A stretch of DNA of 10,437 bases. It comes from Bacillota bacterium. GTDB taxonomy: Bacteria; Bacillota; Clostridia; Tissierellales; Sedimentibacteraceae. The stretch spans positions 1 to 10,437 of the forward strand of contig JARBUP010000079.1 in assembly GCA_029239575.1 (NCBI GenBank). Direction: 5' to 3'. The notes beneath the pieces were generated by a model. That model worked only from the letters and a program-made list of their open reading frames with translations. It was not told the DNA's origin and did no database searches. Below, piece by piece: positions 1 through 6,150 of this stretch; the first letter of the stretch is position 1, and every line of letters starts with the position of its first letter. The position numbers were made by a program, and so were the translations under genes.

Positions 1-947
1 TATTCTGCAATAGTAATTCCTGTATATATGCTTGCTTCACGAGCAGCAACAGGCATATCAGATGTATTAGCGATTAAAACTGTTCTTTTCATTAAAGACT
101 CACCACTTCTTGGGTCCTTTAATTCTGGGAACTCCATTAAAACATCAGTCATTTCATTTCCACGTTCACCACAGCCTATATATACAACTATATCTGCATC
201 AGCCCATTTTGCAAGCTGATGTTGTACAACTGTTTTTCCACTACCGAATGGTCCTGGAACTGCAGCAACACCACCCTTAGCTATTGGGAAAAGAGTATCT
301 ATAACTCTTTGACCTGTAATAAGAGGCATATCTGGAACTAATTTTTCTTTATATGGACGACCTTTACGAACAGGCCATTTTTGCATTAATGTTAAATTAA
401 CTAATTCACCATTTTCTTTTTTAACAACACATACAGTTTCTTCAACTGTATAATCACCAGTATTTATTTTTTCAATAGTTCCGCTTATTCCAAAAGGAAC
501 CATGATTTTATGTTCAACTATTACAGTTTCTTGAACTAAACCAATTATATCCCCAGCTTGTATTTTGTCACCAGCTTTTTTTGTTGGTGCAAATCCCCAT
601 TTTTTAGTTCTGTTAAGAGGAGGAACATTAATACCCCTCGCTATATTAGTACCTGATATTTTTCTTATTTCTTCCAATGGTCTTTGTATACCGTCATATA
701 TTGTTTCAATAAGACCAGGTCCAAGTTCAACTGATAATTGCGCTCCAGTTGTAACTACAGGCTCCCCAGGTCCTAATCCAGCTGTTTCTTCATATACTTG
801 TATGGATGCTTTGTCACCACGCATCTCTATAATTTCTCCAATCAGTCCTTGATCGCTAACACGGACAACGTCAAACATATCTGCATCTTGCATGCCCTCT
901 GCTATAACCAATGGTCCTGATACCTTTACTACTCTACCTTGGCTCAT
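1..947 (-). CDS. ntpA: V-type ATP synthase/ATPase catalytic subunit A, N-terminal part (cut by window edge)
   Basis: This is the nucleotide-binding catalytic subunit of the soluble V1 head, which alternates with subunit B in an A3B3 ring to hydrolyse or make ATP. 315 codons plus two bases are visible, of about 590 usual for the family, and the frame is open to the window edge. Residues 1-70 match the N-terminal barrel (MSQGRVVKVSGPLVIAEG). Residues of about 110-200 form the insert specific to A subunits. The P-loop GPFGSGKT spans residues 232-239 with Lys238, and GERGNEM carries Glu261, the expected catalytic glutamate. Both numbers agree with the E. hirae NtpA numbering as I remember it. I chose the ATG at 947 because an AGGTGA site lies 7 bases upstream. 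An in-frame ATG at 968 has no ribosome site. The gene starts 44 bases after ntpG and ntpB is expected next, outside the window. Confidence 0.97.
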   Translation of the reverse strand, partial: MSQGRVVKVSGPLVIAEGMQDADMFDVVRVSDQGLIGEIIEMRGDKASIQVYEETAGLGPGEPVVTTGAQLSVELGPGLIETIYDGIQRPLEEIRKISGTNIARGINVPPLNRTKKWGFAPTKKAGDKIQAGDIIGLVQETVIVEHKIMVPFGISGTIEKINTGDYTVEETVCVVKKENGELVNLTLMQKWPVRKGRPYKEKLVPDMPLITGQRVIDTLFPIAKGGVAAVPGPFGSGKTVVQHQLAKWADADIVVYIGCGERGNEMTDVLMEFPELKDPRSGESLMKRTVLIANTSDMPVAAREASIYTGITIAE

Positions 948-954
948 TAGTACT

Positions 955-960
955 TCACCT
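955..960 (-). promoter_or_regulatory. Ribosome binding site deciding the ntpA start
   Basis: The minus strand reads AGGTGA here, 7 bases before the ATG at 947. The upstream in-frame ATG at 968 is preceded only by AT-rich sequence without a purine-rich site, so the shorter protein is preferred. This start also gives the family's usual MSxGRVVKV beginning. Confidence 0.75.
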
Positions 961-991
961 GCTTTCATTTATTTAAACCGATTTTAATGCT

Positions 992-1312
992 TTAATTATT
1001 ACCAAACAATATGTCAGCACCTACTGCCTTTTCAACAGCTTTTTTAATGTTAGAAACTCCAATGCCCAAACTACCATTTATACTTGGTATAGGAATAATT
1101 GCTGGAAGTCTCTTACTGTTATATTCATTTATTTCTTCTTTTAAATCATTATATATACTTTCTGTTATATATATAATTGCATAATCTTCGTTTGCAATTT
1201 GTTTTAATACATTTTTGGCTTCACTGTCAGAATTACAACCAAACACATCCAAACCAACTGCTTTAAAGCCTAATACACTTTGTTTATCTCCAATAACGCC
1301 TATTTTATGCAT
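992..1312 (-). CDS. ntpG: V-type ATPase subunit F (NtpG in Enterococcus naming)
   Basis: This 106-residue protein is the small F subunit of the central rotor stalk. With subunit D it forms the shaft inside the A3B3 ring and contacts subunit C (d) below. The start MHKIGVIGDKQSVLGFKAVGLDVFG is typical of the family (GxIGDxDSVxGFxxxG, then a Rossmann-like fold). A second conserved block, LPAIIPIPS followed by glycines, lies near residues 69-84. Its length matches the usual 100-110 residues. It overlaps the end of ntpC by 8 bases (ATGCATAA holds both its start and the ntpC stop), which suggests translational coupling. A GAGAGG-type site lies inside the ntpC 3' end. In Enterococcus this gene is called ntpG, elsewhere atpF or vatF. 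Confidence 0.93.
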   Translation of the reverse strand: MHKIGVIGDKQSVLGFKAVGLDVFGCNSDSEAKNVLKQIANEDYAIIYITESIYNDLKEEINEYNSKRLPAIIPIPSINGSLGIGVSNIKKAVEKAVGADILFGNN

Positions 1313-2318
1313 ATGTTTCTCTCATCCTCTCTCTTATTTTATCTGAGGATATACCTGCTATTTTACTTGCCATTATTATTCTTACAATTCTTATTTCATT
1401 TTCTTTTGCAAGCAAGTAGCCTACAAGAGGTTCTATTCCATATGAAACATATTTTGCAGATTTAATATAATTAATTAGCTTATTATCAAATAGCTGTTCA
1501 AGATTAGTAAACATACCAGTTTTATTTAAGGAATCAATTCCTTCTATAAAAATTTCCTTGTAACCATAAATGAAAATTTGATCCGCAAAACTTTCATATG
1601 ATTCATCAAAGGAAGAAATAAATGTCTTTTTAGAAATATTACCACCATCGATAAATACTTTTGAAAAGAAATCCCATGATTTACCCATTTTTCTTAATCT
1701 AACAAAAGATCTTATATTAATTATATCTATTTGCATTTTAATATAATTTAAAACAAAATCTGAATTCATTTTTTTAGATGCTTTTATCATTTCATCATAT
1801 AAATATATATCAAATGTAATATCTATATTTTGTGGATCTTTATTTTTTGGAAATGTTTCAATTATTTCTTTTAAAGCATCCGCCATATTTTCAGTTAGTT
1901 CAGAAAAATCTCTTTCTCTAACTGCATATTTAAGTTTACTAATTTCAATTGATCCTGTATCTACTAAAGCCTCATCAGGCTCTTTTCCTAAATACTCAGA
2001 TTTCATTATAACTTTCAAATTATGATAGTCATATGGATATAAAAAAATATTAAAATTTTCTATATCCGGTGCTATGGACATAATAAACTCATATGTTTTT
2101 TTATGTTCAGCAGATAACAATTCTTCAAAATGCTTTACATTAGCTATTTCTTTACCATAGCCATAATCACAGTCATATAAAACTTTAATGGCATCCTCAG
2201 CTGATTTTGCATCTATCATTTTTTCTGCTCTTTCGCGAGTAAGCATATTTTTTTCAACACTTCTTACTCTTGCAGTAGAAAATAAATAATCAGTATCTTT
2301 AATTTTTGCCAAAGCCAT
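1305..2318 (-). CDS. ntpC: V-type ATPase subunit C (d subunit, rotor-to-ring adaptor)
   Basis: At 337 residues this matches the usual length of bacterial NtpC, the funnel-shaped, all-helical subunit that sits on the membrane c ring and joins it to the D/F shaft. The start region (YLFSTARVRSVEKNMLTRERAEKMIDAKSAEDAIKVLYDCDYG, from about residue 11) has the family's pattern of an aromatic/Ala-Arg-x-Arg segment followed by a repeated helical unit. Further helical repeats follow, with a C-terminal block KENEIRIVRIIMASKIAGI near residues 305-325 that is also typical. The start is not fully certain: the ATG at 2318 lies only one base after GGAGG, whereas TTG codon 3 (at 2312) would have the ideal 7-base gap. 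The ribosome site is inside a hairpin directly after ntpE. The 3' end overlaps ntpG by 8 bases. Confidence 0.93.
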   Translation of the reverse strand: MALAKIKDTDYLFSTARVRSVEKNMLTRERAEKMIDAKSAEDAIKVLYDCDYGYGKEIANVKHFEELLSAEHKKTYEFIMSIAPDIENFNIFLYPYDYHNLKVIMKSEYLGKEPDEALVDTGSIEISKLKYAVRERDFSELTENMADALKEIIETFPKNKDPQNIDITFDIYLYDEMIKASKKMNSDFVLNYIKMQIDIINIRSFVRLRKMGKSWDFFSKVFIDGGNISKKTFISSFDESYESFADQIFIYGYKEIFIEGIDSLNKTGMFTNLEQLFDNKLINYIKSAKYVSYGIEPLVGYLLAKENEIRIVRIIMASKIAGISSDKIRERMRETYA

Positions 2319-2337
2319 TCCTCCTCTCAGGCAGGAA
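2318..2337 (-). promoter_or_regulatory. Hairpin covering the ntpC ribosome binding site
   Basis: Two bases after the ntpE stop codon (2340-2342), the minus-strand RNA can fold UUCCU at 2337-2333 against AGGAA at 2322-2318. It continues with CCU at 2331-2329 against AGG at 2325-2323. This gives eight pairs, one bulged G at 2332 and a GAG triloop. The right arm is the AGGAGGA ribosome site of ntpC together with the A of its ATG. No T-run follows, so it is not a terminator. The pairing is seen in the sequence; a role in coupling ntpC translation to ntpE is inference. Confidence 0.5.
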
Positions 2338-2339
2338 AT

Positions 2340-2921
2340 TTATTTAAAAATTACGTTTGCAACCTCAAAAGTAAGTTCATCTTTAATGGAACTTAAAATT
2401 GTTTCAAAGGTTGAGTTAATTTCTATATTTCCATTCTTTAGCACAAATCCACCACTTGCTTGAATAGTTTTATCACTTAATTTAATTTTATTTGTATTAA
2501 GTTTTTCATTAGCAAGTATTACAAGCTTTTCTCCAATATTTTTTTTATCTTTTTCATTTAAAACTAATTCACCTTCAACGAAAGATGATTTATCAATTTC
2601 ACTTAATATGAAATTAATATATACTTCTTCAGGGATATCACTAAGTTTTTTAAGAGCTTCATCAAAACTTTTATTTATAGATTCCTGTTTAGCACTTAAA
2701 ACCATTTTTTTTGCTTGAAGTTGAGCTGCGGATACTTTCCTTTGTTTTAAAACCTCCGCATCATTTTGTGATTTTAAAGCTTCTTCATTTATTAAATCAT
2801 TAGCTTTATTTTTAGCTTCATTTATTATTTCTAAACTTTGAGAATCAGCTTTTTGTAAAATGGCAAAAGCTACATCATTTGCTTCAGCTAATATTTTTTC
2901 TGTTATATTTTCAATACTCAT
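2340..2921 (-). CDS. ntpE: V-type ATPase subunit E (peripheral stalk)
   Basis: This 193-residue protein is one of the two peripheral stalk subunits. It pairs with the small G/H subunit to hold the A3B3 head still against the membrane a subunit. Residues of about 1-95 are alanine-, glutamate- and lysine-rich and look like one long coiled coil (repeated EAKNKAND-like blocks). The C-terminal domain holds the family mark GGFVLKNGNIEINSTFE at 157-173, close to the usual GGxxLxxGxIEINNSFE. Length fits the 180-200 residue norm. An AAAGGA site lies about 9 bases before the ATG at 2921. The gene is 42 bases after ntpK and 21 bases before ntpC. Confidence 0.92.
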   Translation of the reverse strand: MSIENITEKILAEANDVAFAILQKADSQSLEIINEAKNKANDLINEEALKSQNDAEVLKQRKVSAAQLQAKKMVLSAKQESINKSFDEALKKLSDIPEEVYINFILSEIDKSSFVEGELVLNEKDKKNIGEKLVILANEKLNTNKIKLSDKTIQASGGFVLKNGNIEINSTFETILSSIKDELTFEVANVIFK

Positions 2922-2963
2922 TGCATCACATCCTTTGATATTTTCTTAGTTTTAATTAAAATA

Positions 2964-3443
2964 TTAAATAGTAATGCCGTTTACCATAAGGAAAGATGCA
3001 AGTAATGCTAAAACTGCATATGTTTCAACCATTGCTGCATAAACCATTGCTTTTGCAATTTCTTCTGGTCTTTTTGATATTAACATAATTCCAGAAGCTG
3101 CTACTTTTCCTTGATGAATAGCAGATATTAAACCAACTATACCTACTGGAAGAGATGCTGCAAAAATAAATCCGCCTTGTGCTGCAGTTAATGTAGCCAT
3201 TGCACCACCTAATAAACCAATTTTATTAAGTATTATAAACGCTACAAGCAAACCATAAATACCTTGAGTACCAGGTAAAGCTTGCAAAATCAGTGTCGAA
3301 CCGAATTTTTTAGGATCTTCTGCTACTACTCCTGATGCTGCTTGACCTGCTATACCAACTCCAATTGCACTACCTATACCTGCTAGTGTAGCTACTGAAG
3401 CCCCCATTATTGCTAAAAAATTTCCATCTGTTAATATATTCAT
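2964..3443 (-). CDS. ntpK: V-type ATPase membrane rotor subunit K (16-kDa c subunit, Na+ type)
   Basis: This 159-residue protein forms the membrane rotor ring. It has four hydrophobic helices in two similar hairpins (about 8-35, 50-73, 83-110, 130-154), the usual duplicated 16-kDa form. Helix 2 reads LILQALPGTQGIYG, helix 3 ends with HQGKVAASG, and helix 4 holds AMVYAAMVETYAVLALL. Leu56, Thr59, Gln60, Gln111 and Glu140 line up with the five residues that hold Na+ in the E. hirae NtpK ring (Leu61, Thr64, Gln65, Gln110, Glu139), so Na+ rather than H+ is the likely coupling ion. There is one ion-binding carboxylate per four helices, as in Enterococcus. The ATG directly follows the ntpI stop codon (TAAATG), and its GGGAGG ribosome site lies inside the last ntpI codons, which suggests strong coupled translation of a subunit needed in about ten copies. 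Confidence 0.96.
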   Translation of the reverse strand: MNILTDGNFLAIMGASVATLAGIGSAIGVGIAGQAASGVVAEDPKKFGSTLILQALPGTQGIYGLLVAFIILNKIGLLGGAMATLTAAQGGFIFAASLPVGIVGLISAIHQGKVAASGIMLISKRPEEIAKAMVYAAMVETYAVLALLASFLMVNGITI

Positions 3444-5426
3444 TTAATTTTCCTCCCTAATAATTTTAATATATTTAGTTTTTTTCATAAGTGGATTAAA
3501 GTATTCTCCACCACCTTCATAGAACTTACCAAAAAATTCTACATATTGCAATCTCGCCGCATGAACAAATGATCCAAGTGCATTGATTGCAAAATTAAAA
3601 GTATGACCAACTATCATTACAATAGTAAATAATATGGCTCCAAAGATGCCATCACCGCCCATAGTTCCAAGAATACTTAAAACTGATGATACAACTCCCG
3701 ATGCTAATCCTAAAGCTAATAATCTTGAATATGAAAGTATATCACTTAAGTAACTTGTAATATTATAAAGGCTCAATACACCACTTACTAATTTATTGAT
3801 TATACCTTTCTTTTCTCTTCCTTGAGTTAAAACTAACCCTAAAGCAAATATTATAGTCATCCATTTCCCTATTGGTGTTGACCCTGGTAAAATGGAATTT
3901 CCAAACAACCATAATGCAATTCCTATAATGAAGCCATACCAAAAACCAATATCCGTTATAGCTGCTAATGGTTTGCCATCTCTAACAAGCATGTATGCGC
4001 TGATTCCCATACCAACAAACAAGTGAACTATCCCAAAAATAAATGAGAAAATTAAAACTGTCATTGGTTCTGTCATAGGGTTTAACCATAAAGGTTTTAT
4101 TGTGAAATCTGAATTGAAAAACAAGTTTGCTGCTGCAGGTATTGCATCTCCAAACCAGCTTCCAAACATTGCTCCCCAGAACGCAGTGGACAAACCACAC
4201 CAGAAAAACATTTTAGTCATTTTTTGCATTGTTCCTTCAATTTTAAACTTTCTTAAAACTAAAAAACATGCTAAGGACATTATTAAACCATAACCAACGT
4301 CTGCTAACATCAAACCAAAAAACATAAAATAAAAAGGTGCCATAATAGCAGTTGGATCTATGTTAGAAGATGATGGTAAACTATATAGCTCTGTTATTGA
4401 TTCGAAAGGTTGAGTATATGAGTTATTATTAAGCAAAATAGGATATTGTTCATCTTGTTCCGGTTCTACTATTTCATACCAACACTCATTTACCTTTAAA
4501 ACATTTTCTACATTTGTTTTACATTTTTCAGGAATCCACCCATTTATGTAGAATGTTTTACTTGTTTTTAAAATATTTCTGAGTATTTTACTTTTATCTC
4601 TTTCCATTATTGTATAATCATATAAATATTGAATTTCACTTTTATGATTAATACAAGCTGAAATTTCTTCTTCTATCTTTGACTTTTTTTCTGCTATTTC
4701 ACTAAGCTCATTTTCAAAATTCAATATATTTTCAGAAGCAGTTCCTTGTAGTTCTTTAAAAATAACTGCGTTAAAACTATATTGTTTTAATATTTCGTAT
4801 ACATCATCTTTTTCATTTTTTAAACAAATTATAGATAAATAATATTGATCTGAGTCACTTCCTATTACATCTATGAAATATTTATTTGTTTTATTTTCAA
4901 TATCTTCTTGAAGTTTAGATATATTTACCATGTTAGGTATAACACCCGTTAAAATGCTTGTAAATTTTGTTTCATTTAAATTAAGCGGTATTTTATAGTC
5001 AACCCATGGTTTTAAACTAATTTTATTTAATTCTATTTTATTCTCCTGTGAACTTAAATCACTTAATGAAGAATTTAATCTAAGTATATCTTCTACTTTA
5101 TTATTAATTACATGTTCATTTTGTAGTACGCTTTCAAATTCATTCTTTGATATTGATTTCCTAACAGCAAACATAGGCTTCTTAGTTTTATCATACTTAT
5201 CAAGGCTTTCAAGCACTAAATTTAGTTTTGAAAGTTTGGAATCATACTTTAAAATATCATTTTCATTTCCATCTCTTTCAGTATAACCAATCCAATCCTT
5301 ATCATGTAGTCTATAGTCTAAAGAAGTGATCTCCATGACCCCTAAATCCATCAACTCTTTTATAAGTGATGATTTTACACCGTCAAGACCTATAATGCTG
5401 ATTTTGTTCATTTTAACTATTGCCAC
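3444..5426 (-). CDS. ntpI: V-type ATPase subunit I (a subunit, ion-channel stator)
   Basis: This 660-residue protein is the membrane stator that carries ions past the c ring; E. hirae NtpI is of similar size. Residues of about 1-360 form the soluble arm with long charged helices that contact the peripheral stalks. Residues of about 362-645 hold seven to eight hydrophobic helices, starting IMAPFYFMFFGLMLADVGYG. The segment SDILSYSRLLALGLASG contains Arg568, and HAARLQYVEFFGKFYEGGG contains Arg625. They lie 57 residues apart and fit the two arginines that face the rotor in this family. Translation most likely starts at the GTG at 5426, because MAIVKMxKI is the common start of homologues; the ATG at 5411 is an alternative and neither has a strong ribosome site. 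The GTG start overlaps ntpF by 14 bases. The stop touches the ntpK start. Confidence 0.95.
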   Translation of the reverse strand: MAIVKMNKISIIGLDGVKSSLIKELMDLGVMEITSLDYRLHDKDWIGYTERDGNENDILKYDSKLSKLNLVLESLDKYDKTKKPMFAVRKSISKNEFESVLQNEHVINNKVEDILRLNSSLSDLSSQENKIELNKISLKPWVDYKIPLNLNETKFTSILTGVIPNMVNISKLQEDIENKTNKYFIDVIGSDSDQYYLSIICLKNEKDDVYEILKQYSFNAVIFKELQGTASENILNFENELSEIAEKKSKIEEEISACINHKSEIQYLYDYTIMERDKSKILRNILKTSKTFYINGWIPEKCKTNVENVLKVNECWYEIVEPEQDEQYPILLNNNSYTQPFESITELYSLPSSSNIDPTAIMAPFYFMFFGLMLADVGYGLIMSLACFLVLRKFKIEGTMQKMTKMFFWCGLSTAFWGAMFGSWFGDAIPAAANLFFNSDFTIKPLWLNPMTEPMTVLIFSFIFGIVHLFVGMGISAYMLVRDGKPLAAITDIGFWYGFIIGIALWLFGNSILPGSTPIGKWMTIIFALGLVLTQGREKKGIINKLVSGVLSLYNITSYLSDILSYSRLLALGLASGVVSSVLSILGTMGGDGIFGAILFTIVMIVGHTFNFAINALGSFVHAARLQYVEFFGKFYEGGGEYFNPLMKKTKYIKIIREEN

Positions 5427-5739
5427 TACGCTTCACTATCCTTTCGAGAATAATTTCTGCTGCATCATTCATTTTACCATCTGCTTTTTTTAAGACGCTT
5501 TCATATTCTTTGTTTGCTTCCTGGATAATGTTTGCATAAAGAATTTCTGCTTCTTTTTCTGCATTTTTTAGTACATCCCTTCTTTTCGAATCCGCAGTTT
5601 GAGTTGCTTCTTCTAATAAGTGGGATGCGCTTGCATCGGCATCAGTAATAATTTGTTTGGCTTTAAGAGTAGCTTCCTTTTTAATTGATTCAGCTTTTTC
5701 CTCTGCCTCTTTTATTACTTTAATGACTTCAATTGACAC
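5413..5739 (-). CDS. ntpF: V-type ATPase small peripheral stalk subunit (G/H type, NtpF in Enterococcus naming)
   Basis: This 108-residue protein opens the ATPase operon. It is almost entirely charged helix (EAEEKAESIKKEA, EEATQTADSKRRDVLKNAEKEAE and similar blocks), as expected for the small stalk subunit that winds around subunit E in a right-handed coiled coil. The C-terminal AAEIILERIVKRSG, near residues 92-106, is the family's usual ending. Sequence of such coiled coils is weak evidence alone, but length, first place in the operon and the ntpI gene directly after it make the call secure. The start is a GTG at 5739 with an AAAGGTGG site just upstream. Its 3' end overlaps the GTG start of ntpI by 14 bases. 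Other names are atpH or vatH. Confidence 0.88.
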   Translation of the reverse strand: MSIEVIKVIKEAEEKAESIKKEATLKAKQIITDADASASHLLEEATQTADSKRRDVLKNAEKEAEILYANIIQEANKEYESVLKKADGKMNDAAEIILERIVKRSGNS

Positions 5740-5854
5740 AATACCACCACCTTTAATAAATATTTTAAAATATTATTATTAACATTATTACAATTTTAAT
5801 ACACTTGTTTTTTTTTTATCAAATAATGTATGTCTTTTATATAACGTTGTTGAC

Positions 5855-5883
5855 ATTATATTTCATAGTTAATAATTTGTCCA
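5855..5883 (-). promoter_or_regulatory. Sigma-A type promoter of the V-ATPase operon
   Basis: On the minus strand TGGACA (5883-5878; five of six bases match TTGACA) is followed after exactly 17 bases by a perfect TATAAT (5860-5855). Transcription would begin near 5848, giving a leader of about 108 bases before the ntpF GTG. No better pair lies between the fab terminator and ntpF. The promoter is directed into the seven-gene ATPase operon. The match is seen in the sequence; the start site is inferred. Confidence 0.75.
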
Positions 5884-5892
5884 GTAGGTACT
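5883..5892. promoter_or_regulatory. Short palindrome touching the -35 box
   Basis: The plus strand reads AGTAGGTACT, an inverted repeat of AGTA around two central bases. It shares its last base with the -35 hexamer of the ATPase promoter, a place where a regulator could block or help polymerase. The minus-strand form AGTACCTACT resembles the middle of a FapR box (AGTACCTAGT), but the flanks do not fit. It may be chance in AT-rich DNA. Confidence 0.25.
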
Positions 5893-5917
5893 TTTAAAAT
5901 ATATAGTATCCAAAAAT

Positions 5918-5928
5918 ATACTAAGTAT
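5918..5928. promoter_or_regulatory. 11-base palindrome upstream of the ATPase promoter
   Basis: ATACTAAGTAT is a perfect palindrome around one central base, about 70-80 bases before the inferred transcription start. AGTA words recur at 5883, 5905 and 5924, roughly two helical turns apart, which could reflect repeated half-sites for a dimeric regulator. No known operator matches, and AT richness makes chance palindromes common. Confidence 0.2.
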
Positions 5929-5942
5929 GTATTGAAATTTTA

Positions 5943-5960
5943 GCTTTAAACGTTTGCAAA
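5943..5960 (-). promoter_or_regulatory. cre-like site (possible CcpA binding)
   Basis: The minus strand here reads TTTGCAAACGTTTAAAGC. Against the catabolite-response consensus WWTGNAARCGNWWWCAWW it differs only at the C of the CA pair and at the last W. Its centre is about 104 bases before the inferred ATPase transcription start, a distance at which CcpA activates some overflow-metabolism genes in Bacillus. It contains one of only two CG pairs I see in the stretch around the promoter. The match is visible; binding and direction of effect are inference. Confidence 0.4.
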
Positions 5961-5971
5961 ATTATATATTT

Positions 5972-6010
5972 AAAACCTTTTACTATAAAAACTTATAATA
6001 AAAGGCTTTA
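5972..6010 (-). terminator. Intrinsic terminator downstream of the fab operon
   Basis: CCTTTTACTATA (5976-5987) pairs with TATAATAAAAGG (5994-6005) around a six-base loop, with outer A-U pairs beyond a bulged base at 6006. One position (5983/5998) is a C-A mismatch on the plus strand but a G-U wobble in minus-strand RNA. In that direction the stem is followed by TTTT and then AT-rich sequence. Both points favour termination of minus-strand transcripts coming from fabZ, about 140 bases upstream. The stem is mostly A-U, so read-through into the ATPase operon is possible. Confidence 0.6.
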
Positions 6011-6150
6011 ATTTTTTAAATATAATAGATCAAAATAATAAACATGTTTTTTATATAATTAATATATACTACTTTTTATAAAGAATCAAGTATAATTTTG
6101 AATTTGTGTGATAAATTTTTGTCAATGCTTTATATTTACTGTAGAAATTC

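Larger units (their letters stand above)
5740..6150. other. Gene-free control region between the fab and V-ATPase operons
   Basis: I see no protein-coding gene in these 411 very AT-rich bases. In transcription order (right to left) they hold about 140 bases after fabZ with a weak promoter-like pair, a terminator-like hairpin, a cre-like site, two palindromes, a near-consensus promoter and the ATPase leader. The leader has a run of ten A at 5808-5817, an 8-base inverted repeat (5782-5789 with 5822-5829) that would put this run in the loop, and an all-AT 14-base palindrome at 5760-5773 just before the ntpF ribosome site. No known riboswitch is recognisable. Confidence 0.7.

Noticed and set aside
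565..852. Open frame on the plus strand of about 95 codons, and similar plus-strand frames at 28-219, 1280-1465, 4102-4293, 6098-6325, 8185-8406 and 8608-8841
   Set aside because: Each lies opposite a well-recognised minus-strand gene, has no family resemblance, and is what AT-rich coding DNA gives by chance on its opposite strand.
948..968. Seven-residue N-terminal extension of NtpA from ATG at 968
   Set aside because: It has no ribosome site, while AGGTGA fits the ATG at 947 and the family's N-terminus begins there.
3982..4200. Second minus-strand frame of 72 codons inside ntpI
   Set aside because: It is out of frame within the membrane domain of ntpI, shows no recognisable domain and no ribosome site, so it is a shadow.
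5740..5848. Na+ or other riboswitch in the ATPase leader
   Set aside because: The leader is nearly all A and T, with no GC-paired stems or conserved motif that I can recognise.
5850..5878. Plus-strand promoter TTGACA with TAATTT after 17 bases
   Set aside because: The -10 box is poor and no plus-strand gene follows; it overlaps the much better minus-strand promoter.
5883..5892. FapR operator linking fatty acid control to the V-ATPase
   Set aside because: Only the core AGTACCTA agrees with the FapR box; the outer arms do not, and the fab promoter it should control is outside the window. Kept only as an unassigned palindrome.
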